64,000 nucleotides of DNA from Prunus persica (Eukaryota; Streptophyta; Magnoliopsida; Rosales; Rosaceae), in NCBI RefSeq assembly GCF_000346465.2, contig NC_034011.1, positions 14,941,339 to 15,005,338 on the forward strand, given 5' to 3'. Made by a program: the position numbers and the translations under genes. Positions 22,660 through 34,216 of this stretch are shown piece after piece. Positions within the stretch are counted from its first letter, which is position 1; each line of letters begins with the position of its first letter. The notes beneath the pieces are model-generated. The model had not been told where the DNA came from, did no database searches, and saw only the letters and a program-made list of their open reading frames with translations.

Positions 22660-22930
22660 TAGTATCCCATGAAACTATGGTCAAAGTGATGGTGGCTGGG
22701 GTGTAGGAGTGGTATTGCCGGTCATACTCGATGATCATGTGGTCAAGGTCCTTGTCGTTGGTGACAAAAATGAAGGCATCGAGATCTTCGTCGTGCACCT
22801 GGTACTTGAAACAGACGAACAGACGACGTCGTTTAGGGTGTTGGAGAAGGAGGCAAAGTAGAGAGCTTGATGTTGTGATCTACAACAATGATTTTGGTGT
22901 TGTTGTTGATGTATGAGAGCTGGTGGTCGT
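22660..22930 (-). pseudogene. PB1-domain gene fragment
   Basis: Minus strand. From about 22925 the frame reads LSYINNNTKIIVVDHNIKL, then after a -1 frameshift near 22835 FVCFKYQVHDEDLDAFIFV and TNDKDLDHMIIEYDRQY. This matches the PB1 fold of plant octicosapeptide/Phox/Bem1p proteins: start strand, FKYQLPxEDLDALISV acidic OPCA region, then the EYDR helix. PB1 domains mediate protein pairing. A stop and the frameshift make it nonfunctional. It lies entirely within the inverted-repeat element, consistent with capture from a host gene. Confidence 0.8.
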
Positions 22931-22976
22931 GAGGGCGAGGCTGGTGTGGGTACGGTGGATCTCGTCAAGATTGGGG

Positions 22977-22990
22977 GGGGGGGGGGGGGA
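22977..22990 (+). repeat. Poly-G tract
   Basis: An uninterrupted run of about 14 G next to the PB1 fragment; prone to sequencing and replication slippage. Confidence 0.9.
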
Positions 22991-23817
22991 GAGATTTTTA
23001 AATGTAATTTAATTATTATTGTACTTTATCTTTTAATTTTAAATACTTAAAAGATTTAAAATCAAAGAGTTAACTATGGTTATAAGTATAGACATGTGTC
23101 AAGATAAAAGAAGGGTGGTGTGGAAACACATTCGGTTAAAGTGGTGAGCAAAAATGCTCTTTTGCATTAATATACAAAATGCGATAATGGCTTAGTTGGG
23201 GGTATTTTAGGAATCGAAAAAGTACAATAAATTCGATTATGCGCTTGATTAGGTAACTTGATGAGTTGGATCTTAGTCGTCAGGTTTTATTTAGAAATAA
23301 CGGGATTTTATTCAAACAAAAATAAAGAGATGGGTTGAAGTTGAGGAAAAATGACTTTGAAGGGGTTAAGCTAAATTTACTATAAAAAATAAGGGTGATT
23401 TTGAAAAATAGATTTCATTTTTTTTAAAACTGAAAATAAAATTTGTTACCGAACATGTTCTCAGTTTTTAGTTTTCATAAAAGAGAAAATAAAATATGAA
23501 AAATGAAAATGAAATGGTTATCAAACAACTCAAATAGCTTCTTTAAACAAAAAAGAAAACAAAAGTCCATTCATTGTATGGTGTATTTGATTTTTGTCAA
23601 ATTTTCGATATTGAACTTTATATTCTTTAACATCCAAATCAAGAGACAAATTAACGAAGGTTAGCCAATTGGTCCTAAGTTTTAGCCTTCATAATTCTTA
23701 TCTCTATTGACGTGAGTGGTGATGCATTCCAAACTTTTCGGTTACATTTGGTGGTTGAATTATGATGTAGAATTGGATATAATGTATTTGGCGAGATAAA
23801 TTATATAGCTAAATAGA

Positions 23818-24480
23818 ATTTAAAGAGTCAAATATTTGGTGACCTAAACCCTTTAAAGAGTCAAATATTTGGTGACCTAAAAATAACCTGAATTAGATTA
23901 TATGGACTATGAACCCTTTAAAGAGTCAAATATTTGATGACCTAAAAATAACCTGAATTAGATTATATGAACTATGAATCCCACCAATAAGTTGGAATTA
24001 AACTCGATTAGATTATGTCTAATCATAGAAAGGCTATGTATAATATCGTGCATATTTTAGTTAATCCAATCCCTTCTCTGTAAAATAATTGGTTTTTTTT
24101 ATTTATTTATCCAATGGTAGAGATTGGATCCATTCAAACTCTTTACTTTTATTTATCCAATGGTAGAGATTGGATCATGCATGCAGACCATATAATCTGG
24201 TTCTGACCAATTAATACCACTGCCAGATCCAGCTTATGATTTTCATGGCGATATTCTGCCCATGCTCAATGTAGATATTTTCCCTTGTTATCATATTATT
24301 TCATCTTATCGAAAAGGGTTGTTTTCATAGATAACTGGTCGTCCATGATTCAATTGAATGCTGACATAATAACCTGAACCAACTTCTTTGAATGGTCCAA
24401 CCCATACTCTCTGTAAAATAATTGGTTTTTGTTTTTTTTTTTCCAATGGTAGAGATTGGATCCATTCAGATAAGTTAGTT
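23818..24480. repeat. Short tandem and dispersed repeats
   Basis: TTTAAAGAGTCAAATATTTG followed by GTGACCTAAA occurs three times between 23818 and 23945, and AATAACCTGAATTAGATTAT twice. CCAATGGTAGAGATTGGATC occurs at about 24112, 24159 and 24442. 24351-24373 and 24486-24508 form an inverted repeat (ATTGAATGCTGACATAATAA against its near complement). No gene recognised; a partial reading frame at 24306-24584 overlaps this inverted repeat. Confidence 0.75.
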
Positions 24481-24891
24481 GGGGTTATTATGCCAGCATT
24501 CAATTGTAATCGTGGCCCGGTTGCCCGGTTATCTGAAAAAAAAAAAAAAACCCCAATAATTACAACATAAACTTTGCTTTGCAAAACGCTGCTCTAAAAG
24601 CAAGGAAGCAATCACTTTCGCTTCACACCAGGACAATAGAGACAACCACTCCTCCTTCTGCCATTTGTTGGCAGCTAATAGATGTGGAGTATAGATTGAA
24701 ATATGGATAACGACTTTGAGTTACGATTTGAAATTAGAGAGAGTAAGAAACTGTTTAGAAATTAGATTCGTTAGCAACATGAAGTACATTGGTTGGCCCG
24801 TACCATTTTAACCAAAGGTATATTGATTGTTCTGTACCATTGCAACAATGTTCAAATACTTAATCAAATTCATTATAATAATATATACGGT

Positions 24892-25237
24892 GGCTCGTTT
24901 GGGAGCGATTTTGGAGATGCTAATAATCACTTTTATGGAGAATCATTTATCCAAATAAGTGATTTAAGTGATTTTATGAAGAAGCACATGAGAGGTGCTT
25001 TTCCCCAGAATTATTTAAAATAAGTAAAAATGGGTTTGTCCCATGGGGTTGTCCTAGAAAGGTTTTAATGAGACCACTGTATCATGTTGTTCTTTATACG
25101 TCTTTGGTTCTATGAATGAATTCTCTTTCTCAAAAAAAAAAAAAAAAAAACCTAAAAGTGATTGTATGGAGAAACACGTGAGAGTGCTTCTCCCCAAAAT
25201 AGATTCTAACCTATCTAGAATTACTCCCAAACGAGCC
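24892..25237. mobile_element. MITE with perfect 14-bp terminal inverted repeats
   Basis: GGCTCGTTTGGGAG at 24892-24905 is exactly inverted at 25224-25237. Internal AGTGATT/TGGAGAA words are also partly mirrored. A segment ending in about 20 A at 25133-25150, preceded by a LINE-like tail, interrupts the interior and suggests a nested retroposed insertion. The target duplication is unclear in TA-rich flanks. Confidence 0.75.
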
Positions 25238-25783
25238 CTATATATATATATATTATTGAAAACTTGAAAATCACCCCAATCTCGATACTCTACTACTGAT
25301 AGTTTTTATGTTCAGTTTGTGCTTATGTCTAAAATATGTCTTTTTAGAATTCTATATAATTACTTTTTCAATATAAATTCTAAGGACACGCTTACCTCGT
25401 TTCTACAAATCACAATTTGACACACATAGACAAAACTAATTCATCAAAAACACACAAAAAAAACTTAACCCTCAACCCTTGGATGAGTTTTCAGCGTAAC
25501 ACATACGTACCAATAATATCACTAGAAAATATTTTTTTCATTCTTATAAGATACAGCTATTTAAAGAAAAAGAAAGGTGAAAATTAAGTAGTCGTGTCTC
25601 GAATATTTAATGTTAAGCTATCCCAGTAAATTGGAAGGACAGTGATCATGAATCATAGCAGCTACCAAAAATATTAAATATGTGTTTTTTTTTTTTGGGA
25701 AGAAGATAGAATTGGGGAAACTGCTATAAATGCACAACCGATGCGTTATGAAGGAAGTATAATTTCTTGTAAAAGCAAAGAAG

Positions 25784-25974
25784 ATGGAGTTCGGGAACTT
25801 GGAAGGACTAGAGCCAGTGAGCCCAAATGGCCAGTACTTCAGCAGTGATGTGATAACTCTTTCGGTTCTTGCTGTTTTGGAATTTGAGATTCCAATTATT
25901 GATGCCGAGTCTCAAACAATGTCATTGCTTAAGAACGTCTTCCTCCCCATCAGCCCCCGTTTCTCCTCTATCAT

Positions 25975-26022
<48 letters not shown>

Positions 26023-29000
26023 TAGTGTGAATTTTGTTTCCAAGTTTTATCATAGACGAAGTTGAAAACTTGAGCGATATTTGATTTTGAAACAGGTTGA
26101 AAATGATGGAAAGAAAGAGTGGAGAAGGGTCGAAGTGAAGCTTGAAGACCACGTTATGATCCCTATTTTCCCTTCCAACCTGTCGCCTGAATCATATGAC
26201 CAGTATCTTGAGGACTATTTGTCAAGGTTATCAACAGAAAGATATCCACAAGGCAAACCACTATGGGAAGTTCATATTATCAAGTACCCAACTAGCAATG
26301 CAGCTGGTAATGTAGTCTTCAAGTTTCACCATGCTCTAGGAGATGGCTACTCTCTCATGGGTGCTCTCATTTCTACCCTACAAAGAGCTGACAACCCTTC
26401 TCTCCCCTTAACTTTTCCTTCACGACAGCGGTCAGAATCGAAGAAGAGGGAGAATTTTTTTGTGACTAAGATTTTCTCATCTGCATGCAACACAATTTCA
26501 GATATTTGGTGGGGCATTTCGAAGACCTTGAAAGAAGATGATCTAACACCAATCAAGTCGAGCAACGATGCAATTGAATTTCGCCCAAGTACTATAGCAA
26601 CTATGACCTTCTCTCTTGATCAACTCAAATCAATCAAGAACAAGTTTGGAGTGGTAAGATGACTCAACTATTAGGATTTCATTCGAGGACTCTTATATGT
26701 GTAATGTCTTTTCTTTTTCATACTTGGCTTCCAGAATCTTTAGTACGTAGTGTTAAAATTGTTTAAACTCGTGGAAAACATATTATACGAGGTTACATGG
26801 GAGGTTATAGAATGACTTTAAAAGAGTTAAGCTAAATTTACTATAGAATTTAATTCCAAACCAAAATCATTTGAGAATATTTGAAGCAATCTAAGGATTG
26901 CTTTTTTGGCCAAAAATCTGCTTCACTTTAAAATTAAGTAGTTTAAGGTGTTTGGTAAAAATAAAATATCCAGATTATTTTCAAAACAGTGGCCTTTTGA
27001 CAGCAGTTTTAAAAAGCAGGCACTAGGTTGCTTTTCAAAGTTGTTTTCAAAAGAAGCCGAGATAAGCCTTTAATGATTTTTTTTAATTCCCAAAATACCA
27101 TTATTTATTTTAAAAAAATAACACCACCTCCACTTCCACATCCAACTCCACTACCGCATTCACCACCTCCACAACTGCCATTACCACCACCAACACTACC
27201 ACAACCACCAACTCCACCTTCATCACCACATCTTTCACCACCACCTCCACTCCACCACCACCACATGATTAGCGCATAACACTTTCAACATCATGTATAT
27301 TTTAGTCATTATTTACAGTTATAACAGTTTTATATTAAAATTTACCAAACGGTTTGACATTGTTTTTTTATACTAACAGCACTTTAAAAATATTATTTAT
27401 CAAACATAGAGCTGCTTTACTTTACAACTAATTCTTTTCAAAGCACAGCAGAAACAAATTTTTTTTTAAATGACAGCAATCCCAAACTGAGCCTACGACA
27501 TATCATTTTCATTGCTTTTCAGATATTTGTGACAAAGTTATCTCATAATAACATCAGATATAGGTAGCAGTTGTCACAAAAGCTACCATCTTTTTTGTAG
27601 TCAGAAATCTCATGTTATAAAGTTTTATTATATTCTCTATATTTAAATGAAAAGTGAAATGGGTCAGATATTGATTTATTTGTGAACCATCATGACTTTT
27701 TAATATTATATACTACATTGAAATAAATGCATTTACTGCCTCTTGAAATAAGTCGGTACAGAATTTGGGAAGCGGTTCTTCCACATTTATACAATGTAAT
27801 TAACTTTTTTACTGACTCTATTAGACTCTAAATGATGTTCTCACCGGGATGATCTTCTTCGGAACTCGACTGTACATGCAAGAGATTGACCAAAGTTCAA
27901 GCACAGCAGATTGTACAGCAATGGTGTTGCTGAACACAAGGCTCATGGGGGATTATATGCCAATTGAGGAGATGATCAAACCCAACAGCAAGATGCCATG
28001 GGGAAATCGTTTTACATTCTTGCAAGTACCCATACCCAATTTAACTGAACTCTCAAATGCGGAGGACTTTATCAGGCACACACACAAAATGATAAAGAGG
28101 AAGAGAAACTCTTTAGCTGCTCATTTCACTAGTAGGCTATTGGAGATTGTGAACAAATTTGGAAGCCGTGAGGTTAGTAAAGTGAAGACTACAATATGAT
28201 TTACGTTACGCCGTCATTTCACGACCCAATTAATTTGAACTAATTCAATCTGCTTCAGAGCTCAAATTCAGATTTGTTTCTTTTAGTGTTAACATATTGT
28301 TAGTTTTGCAGGCATCCAGCAGATACATTCATCGCACATTGAAGAACTCGAGCATGGTAATCTCAAATATGATTGGACCTGTGGAGCAGATGTCTCTGGC
28401 TAATCATCCAATTAAAGGTTTCTACTTTTTGGTTCCTGGTTTACCTCAGGTATGTCACACATTGTTATAAATCTTATAAATGTTGAAAGATATTGATCAA
28501 TTACTCCCTAACACTCTTGATACTTTTTCAAAATACCTAGAAATCTTGACCACATATTCCTTAACAGTAAATTTGGCTTACCCCCTCTAAATTGAATTTT
28601 CCTTAACTGTAATTCATCACTTGTGTTCCTATTAATAAAACCCATGATTGGCATAAACAAATGTACCGATTTCATATTAATAATATACCTTTTTTTTTTT
28701 TTTTAATGAACATATCTTTTGTAATTGTACCTATTTTGTGTACCTATAAACTAGCCTCTCCGCACGCGCTTCTGTGCCTGCAAGAGGTTTTTTTTTTTTT
28801 TTAATAAATTTATTTTAGAATTAAAAAAATATAATGGGTAGTTGTGTTCCATAAAAATAGGATCCATTATATGCTTTTAATTTTAATTTTAATTTTTTTT
28901 TCATATGAAAAAGTGTGAATTTACCATATTATCCTCATTTAAATAATAATTTCAATTCTTAATATTTGCATTAACCAAGGGCATTTTCTAGCATTTTGAA

Positions 29001-30053
29001 TGTTTCATCATTCTCTGCCTTTTGCTTTGTATATATAGATCCATAAAAATAGGATCCATTATATGCTTTTAATTTTAATTTTAATTTTTTTTCATATGAA
29101 AAAGTGTGAATTTATCATATTATCCTCATTTAATTAATAATTTCAATTCTTAATATTTGCATTAACCAAGGGCATTTTCTGGCATTTTGAATGTTTCATC
29201 ATTTTCTGCCTTTTACTTTATATATATAGATAACATACCCATTTTTTGGTTACCTAAATACTGTACGTATTTTGTGTACCTATAAATAACATACCTATTT
29301 TTTTGTTACTTAAATACTGTACCTACTTTTTTTTATGAATAATCTACCTATGTTTTTATATAAACAAATGCCTTTTTTGTGTGAATAATATACCTTTTTT
29401 TTCATTTTTTTTTCTTTCAATAATCTACCTATAATCCACATACTAATTTTGTCTGTGAATAATCTACCTTTAAAAAGAATAATATAAATCACGGTCCTTT
29501 AAGTTAACTTTGTTAACTAAGTGGAAAATCTGTAGGATTAATCTATTATAAAATAGTTTATGAATTTGTTTTTGTCGAAAGTTTATGGATTTGTGTGTGT
29601 GAGTTTAAATGGATATAGTGTAATTTAGTTAATAATACTTGGACATATCTATCTTACATGGCAACATATTTCAACTTAGAGTTTTAGTTAGAGGTTTAAT
29701 TGTAAGTGGATTTCTGTCTTGGATATAAGAGTCGTAAGGGCTATATTGGCTTCACTCATTCCTTCAACAGAAAAGAAAATGATGTTGAAATTAATGAATT
29801 TTCATCTGTATTTTTCAAGTTCAATTTGCATTTATTAGTTTTTCCCGTTATGGCATTTAGCAACCAGTATAACATGACTACCACGGATTTGCAGGGCTTT
29901 GACATAACCATTGTAAGTTATATGGGGAATGTGAGACTAGCCTTCAAGATGGAAAAAGGTATCATAGATCCACAGAAGTTAAAGTCATGCATGGAAAATG
30001 CCTTGGACATGATAGTCAAAGACTCCAACAAGAATCCGAACCTCAACAATTAA
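25784..30053 (+). CDS. WSD1-like wax ester synthase / diacylglycerol acyltransferase
   Basis: Bifunctional WS/DGAT family enzyme that joins fatty alcohols or diacylglycerol to acyl-CoA, at the ER, for cuticular wax or storage lipid. Five exons by splice signals: 25784-25975, 26096-26653, 27825-28172, 28312-28449, 29895-30053. All are phase 0, giving 464 residues, the normal length for plant WSD1 proteins. The N-terminus (EPVSPNGQYF) fits the family. PLWEVH (119-124) leads to the catalytic HHALGDG (HHxxxDG, 142-148). TLNDVLTG opens exon 3; MIGPVEQMSLANHPI is in exon 4; SYMGNVRLAF and IDPQKLKSC end the protein. Introns 2 and 4 are enlarged by repeats. No stop or frameshift seen, so probably functional. 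Confidence 0.93.
25980..26019 (+). repeat. (CT)n microsatellite in WSD1 intron 1
   Basis: About 20 CT units directly after the first splice donor. Confidence 0.95.
26895..27495. mobile_element. Probable MITE remnant in WSD1 intron 2
   Basis: Outer words such as GTTTGGTAAAA (about 26950), TTTACCAAACGG (about 27342), GCAGCTTTTAAA-like runs and AAGCAGTTT/CTGCTTT pairs are mirrored on both sides, typical of nonautonomous DNA elements in plant introns. The middle (27121-27270) is a low-complexity CCACCACCT tract, so the Pro/His-rich reading frame there is not a gene. Confidence 0.5.
28849..29231 (+). repeat. 192-bp tandem duplication in WSD1 intron 4
   Basis: 28849-29040 and 29041-29231 are adjacent near-identical copies, starting CCATAAAAATAGGATCC and ending TATATATAGAT, with a handful of substitutions. 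Confidence 0.9.
29232..29475 (+). repeat. Degenerate TACCTATTTTT array in WSD1 intron 4
   Basis: Repeated words ACCTATTTTT, TACCTA, ATACTGTAC and AATAATCTACCT in AT-rich sequence. The same words dominate 41140-41790. Confidence 0.7.
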
Positions 30054-30387
30054 GAAGCCGTCGAAGTTCCGCCACTATTTAAAATAATAATAAAAAGAGC
30101 TTTATTTTGTTGAATTATTATTATTATTGTTATAAAACTAGAGGGAGAAAATGTAGAGAGAAGGGATATGCTAAAGATAAAGCTGCACCATGTTTATTCC
30201 TCCCTTAATCTTTGGTAGAACCACCTATTTATAGGCTTACAAGATAGAAGATTGAATACCATCATTTACAATATACCTATAGGTTACAAGTACTAATTAC
30301 AAATACTTAGTGCATAGGTTACATAAAATCGAACGGTGGAATATTAAGAGGTATGGTGGTCATCCACCAACTCATGCATTTACAACA

Positions 30388-30726
30388 CTCCCCCTTGGAT
30401 GTCCACCATACAATGACATTGTTTCCTCATTAAAAACCTTGCTTGGAAAACCCAGTGGGACAAAACCAAAGCGAAGGGAAAAAGAGTGAAACTTTTTTCT
30501 GAATCATTGATATGGTGTTGGATGAGTTTATATTGCCTCGTTAAAACCTTGCTAGGAAAAACCCAGTGGAACAAAAACCTAGTCGAAGGAAAAAAGAGTA
30601 CAACGCGCATCTGCCTTGAATGTAGTAGAATTGGGATGCTCCCCCTGATTGATATCTCCCCCTGATTAATATCTTTCCTTCTCTGATTTGAGCAATACAA
30701 GCAACATTGTCTTCATACATAATCAT
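30388..30726 (-). pseudogene. Copia RNase H remnant
   Basis: The minus frame near 30726-30640 reads YEDNVACIAQIREG, the copia RNase H/C-terminal pol signature, followed by frameshifts. It supports the minus orientation of the surrounding element. Confidence 0.6.
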
Positions 30727-32469
30727 CTATCACACTATTCAACCTGCTTTTCACTTTTCAAATAATTGAAATCTTTAGGAGTATCAACAACTAATTTAGT
30801 AGTTAGAATATGTTACAACAATATCAAATTTGAATTCAAAATACTCAAACTCTTAGTGTTAACTCTTAATTAAGAATATTGTGGTACTTTATATCCTTCA
30901 AGAGGTTGCTTCATCCGATATATCTCAAATATTTCATGAGCTTTGCGGATTTCCATGTACCATATAGTCTTAATAAATATGCATTTAACACATACTATAA
31001 GTTCTGCGTTAAAGTAACAACCGCACTTATAGAAATGTGGATGCATTTACGATGAGATTGGAGACTAAAACCACATGTCTCTCCCAGGAAACCTTATGTC
31101 ATATTAGTGATCTTATTTCACTCCACAAACACCAATTCGTAACCTTCATACTGAGCATTTGTAATTTGGTGTTTGAGTTATAGGTTCAATATCCAACTCT
31201 TCTTATTTAGTGATAAATGGAATTGCCTATTTCCATTTTTGGCCAATCACTTAACTTGTCGACATTCATGAAACGTGATTTAATATAATCATAGCCCTTG
31301 ATGATTGTAGTAGCTACTAATAAACTAAATGTATCATCAATTTGTGATCCCACAATTCTTATGTGCATGCGCATGCATAATTTATAATCATCTCATTGCT
31401 TTGGGGTACCAATGCCTCTTCAGGGGCTTATGTTGTCACTTATGGGACAAACACCTCTTTTACAATGAATTATTTAGAATATGTGGATCATAACCTCCTA
31501 TAGAGCGTTATTTTTTTTATAGGGCTTGAATTTTTCAAATAATCTCCACTTCTAGGGAGTTAAGTTTTTAGAACCTATATTTCTGACATGCTTCAGGCAT
31601 GCATTATATATATAGTCACCATGTTAATGGATTGTGATACGAGAATATCAATCCATGTTGATGAGACAAAAGCAGATTGATTCAACACTATTTCACGACG
31701 TTCTTTAGGAATTGTCATTTCTCCCCTAACGGCGGGAAAATTGTCTCAAAATGTAGGAAAATAAACTCACAGTCTTATCAAATATGTGACCATTTTAGTA
31801 GGCACATTCAGTAAAACTGGTGAAGTGATCCATAATTAGATGTTGTATAGGCTCACAAATATCCCCTTGAATTATTTCAGGAAAGATGGCTCAAAGTCAA
31901 TTTTTGACTGAGATGATCTTATGACAGCTTTTATTTGTGAGCGTTCTTTGTAATGATATTGTTGGACAAGACAATAATTTGAGTCTTTAAACGATGTCCT
32001 TACAAATTTATAAAAATCTTATGCATCATTGTGGGACATGGATTGCCAAGATAGTCATGTTACAACATAAAAGTTATTCGGTCAATGAACTTCTAGTTCA
32101 TGACATCATAATCTTCAACTATAATAGTTGTGTAATATTGGAGCCTCAAGAACTTTTAGTTCATAACATCATAAACTTCCTACCCACAAAAGAAAGTAGG
32201 AAGTTTCTCCAATAGACGCCTCTGGCTATCAACATTAGGGTGGTAATACAAAACATTACCATTGTAAAACGAAATTAATTAATAACCTAACATAAATATA
32301 ATATAATATAATAAAATAAGTAAAGTGGTATAAACAAGGAATAAAATAAATCAATTAAAGATTATGAAATTCCAAGATAATCCAATATTAATGTGGATTC
32401 AATATGTAGATAAAACTACAAGTTTAAGAATTGGATTTCCAACCAATTCAGGTTCATATGGGCACAAAT

Positions 32470-32865
32470 AAGTAATGAACTTCAGGTTCATATGTAGTAT
32501 TAAGATCCATGAAAAACTATGAACTTCAGGTTCATATCAATCTATATTCGAAACTTCGGGTTCGAATATGTAGATCTAAATAAATTGAATTAATAGTTGT
32601 GCTTTGAACTTCATACTCAAATCGATGTATATGCACTCGAAACTTCTGGTTCGAGTTCTTGACACATGTAGGCCTCATGGAATTCTGATTTTGATTAATA
32701 CAAAATCGAGGAGTTTCATGTCCTTATGTGCTCTTTAAATTCGCGGAACTTCACGCCCTCAATTATTTGGAATCAAAGAACTTCAGGTTCTGATTCAATC
32801 AAAAGGACTCTATATCCTAATCTAGTTATATGATGAGGATCACGGAACTTCGGGCCCCTGATCTT
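32470..32865 (-). repeat. Array of covarying hairpins with a conserved loop
   Basis: The core AACTTCNGGTT (complement AACCNGAAGTT) is repeated with different complementary flanks. 32475-32493 has ATGAAC/GTTCAT stems; 32518-32536 TATGAAC/GTTCATA; 32544-32569 ATATTCGAA/TTCGAATAT; 32635-32656 ACTCGAA/TTCGAGT; 32770-32796 GAATCA-AGAAC/GTTCT-GATTC; 32838-32863 GATCA/TGATC. Weaker members lie at about 32085-32105 and 32149-32163. The stems change in pairs while the loop is kept. The array lies in the 5' (leader or gag) side of a minus-strand copia element. Confidence 0.8.
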
Positions 32866-33373
32866 TTGTATAATTCAAACTCATCATAATAATTAAGATC
32901 ATACTTAAAATTAAATAAACAAACAAATAAAAACAAAAACATGGCATTATATTCATGTGTAATAAGAATAAGAATTTTTTTCTTAAACAAGCATGATGAA
33001 GTCTGATGGTGAGTACAAAGAAACTCTATACCATGTGATGACTCTAGCTCATATAAGAAGAAAGAAAATTCAGAGAAAGAAAACATACCAAGAGCAATGT
33101 CGTGCTGATAACGTGTTATAAAACTAGAGGGAGAAAATGTAGAGAGAAGGGATATGCTAAAGATAAAGCTTCACCATGTTTATTCCTCCCTTAATCTTTG
33201 GTAGAACCACCTATTTATAGGCTTACAAGATAGAAGATTGAATACCATTATTTACAATATACCTATAGGTTACAAGTACTAATTACAAATACTTAATGCA
33301 TAGGTTACATAAAATCCAATGGTGGAATATTAAGAGGTATGGTGGTCATCCACCAACTCATGCATTTACAACA

Positions 33374-33494
33374 ATTATATTTATATATATTGTAAACTGC
33401 AATTTTTTTAAATATAGAAGTCTTGAATTAATAAGAAATAATTGATGCAATTTCATTCTTCAAATATTTTTTTGTTAGGGGAAGGAAGGTTCAG
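33374..33494. other. Spacer between the copia element and a retroposon
   Basis: AT-rich, nothing recognised. The target duplication of the next element begins at 33495. Confidence 0.6.
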
Positions 33495-34216
33495 ATATGT
33501 TGCAAATCGGTTTTCTTTCAACTCAACTTAAACACCCAACAATACTTGACTTAAACACTCTCTCCCTCGAAAAGAAAACCCAAGGCTTGGAGACTTAGCC
33601 GCCACCCCCCCTTTTGGGTGGTGACTTCCTTTTGCTCTCCCCTGCCTCTGTCTCTCCCCTCTCCTTTCCTTGAGTTTTCTTCCTCAGCTTTTTCTTTTGC
33701 TATGATTTGGGGCTTTTCTTGTATTTTGCAGGGGGTGTGTGATTGGGTGTGGGTGGTTGCGTTGTTTTGCTCCTATTATGGGTCTGTTTTGTCCAGAGAT
33801 TGCCATTGTGTCTCTGTAGCTTGGGTTTTTTTCCCCTATTTCAGTTGTGTTGTCGGCCATTTGTTTGCTTTGTTTGTTTCTTTTGTAGATTTGAGATTTG
33901 ATTCATGCTGAAAAACTACTTCAGATCTGTGATTTGCCTTTATCTGTGATTCGGTGACAAACGGAGTGAACAAGCGTGCTGTGTGGTTTACTATAGCCTT
34001 TTATGCTGCTTTCGTTTCAACCCGTTTGTGGTGTTGATCAATAATCTCTTCTAGTTTTTACTTATAAGAGCCTCTAGTGCTTGATATGCATTTTCTCCTC
34101 TTACCACTGGCGGCAATTTCTCGGCACCTTCTCTTCACAACCATCTTCAGCGCCTCGACCACACGAAGGTCTCCTTTACTTGGATTATGATAGCGCTCTT
34201 CGTAGCTTTGGTGACT

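Larger units (their letters stand above)
22104..23528. mobile_element. Terminal-inverted-repeat element carrying a host gene fragment
   Basis: The left end TTGTGATAACTATTTTAG with AGTTTTCA repeats is the approximate reverse complement of the right end (TTTTCATTTCCATTGATAAC-like words, GGTTATCAAACAA at 23516-23528). The outer 100-150 bp on both sides are made of TTTTCAGTTTT words and internal inverted repeats. A PB1-domain fragment lies inside. No transposase gene is visible, so it would be nonautonomous. The class (Mutator-like or hAT) and the target duplication could not be fixed by eye. Confidence 0.6.
30128..33373 (-). mobile_element. Ty1/copia LTR retrotransposon, internally degenerate
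   Basis: LTRs 30128-30387 and 33114-33373 are both 260 bp, start TGTTATAAAAC, end TTTACAACA and differ at about five sites. ATTAT flanks both sides (30123-30127, 33374-33378), a clean 5-bp target duplication. A purine tract (complement AAGGGGGAG) abuts the left LTR. A primer-site-like TTATCAGCACGAC (complement) abuts the right LTR, so the element runs on the minus strand. Near the left LTR a minus frame holds copia RNase H wording (YEDNVACIAQIREG). The rest of the 2.7 kb interior is degenerate and partly an array of hairpins. Confidence 0.92.

Noticed and set aside
27028..27279. Proline/histidine-rich reading frame that looks like an extensin
   Set aside because: It is a CCACCA low-complexity tract inside WSD1 intron 2, with no signal peptide or regular SPPP motifs.
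33618..33911. Hydrophobic reading frame that could be a membrane protein
   Set aside because: Lies in a T-rich part of the retroposed noncoding sequence, with no family resemblance.
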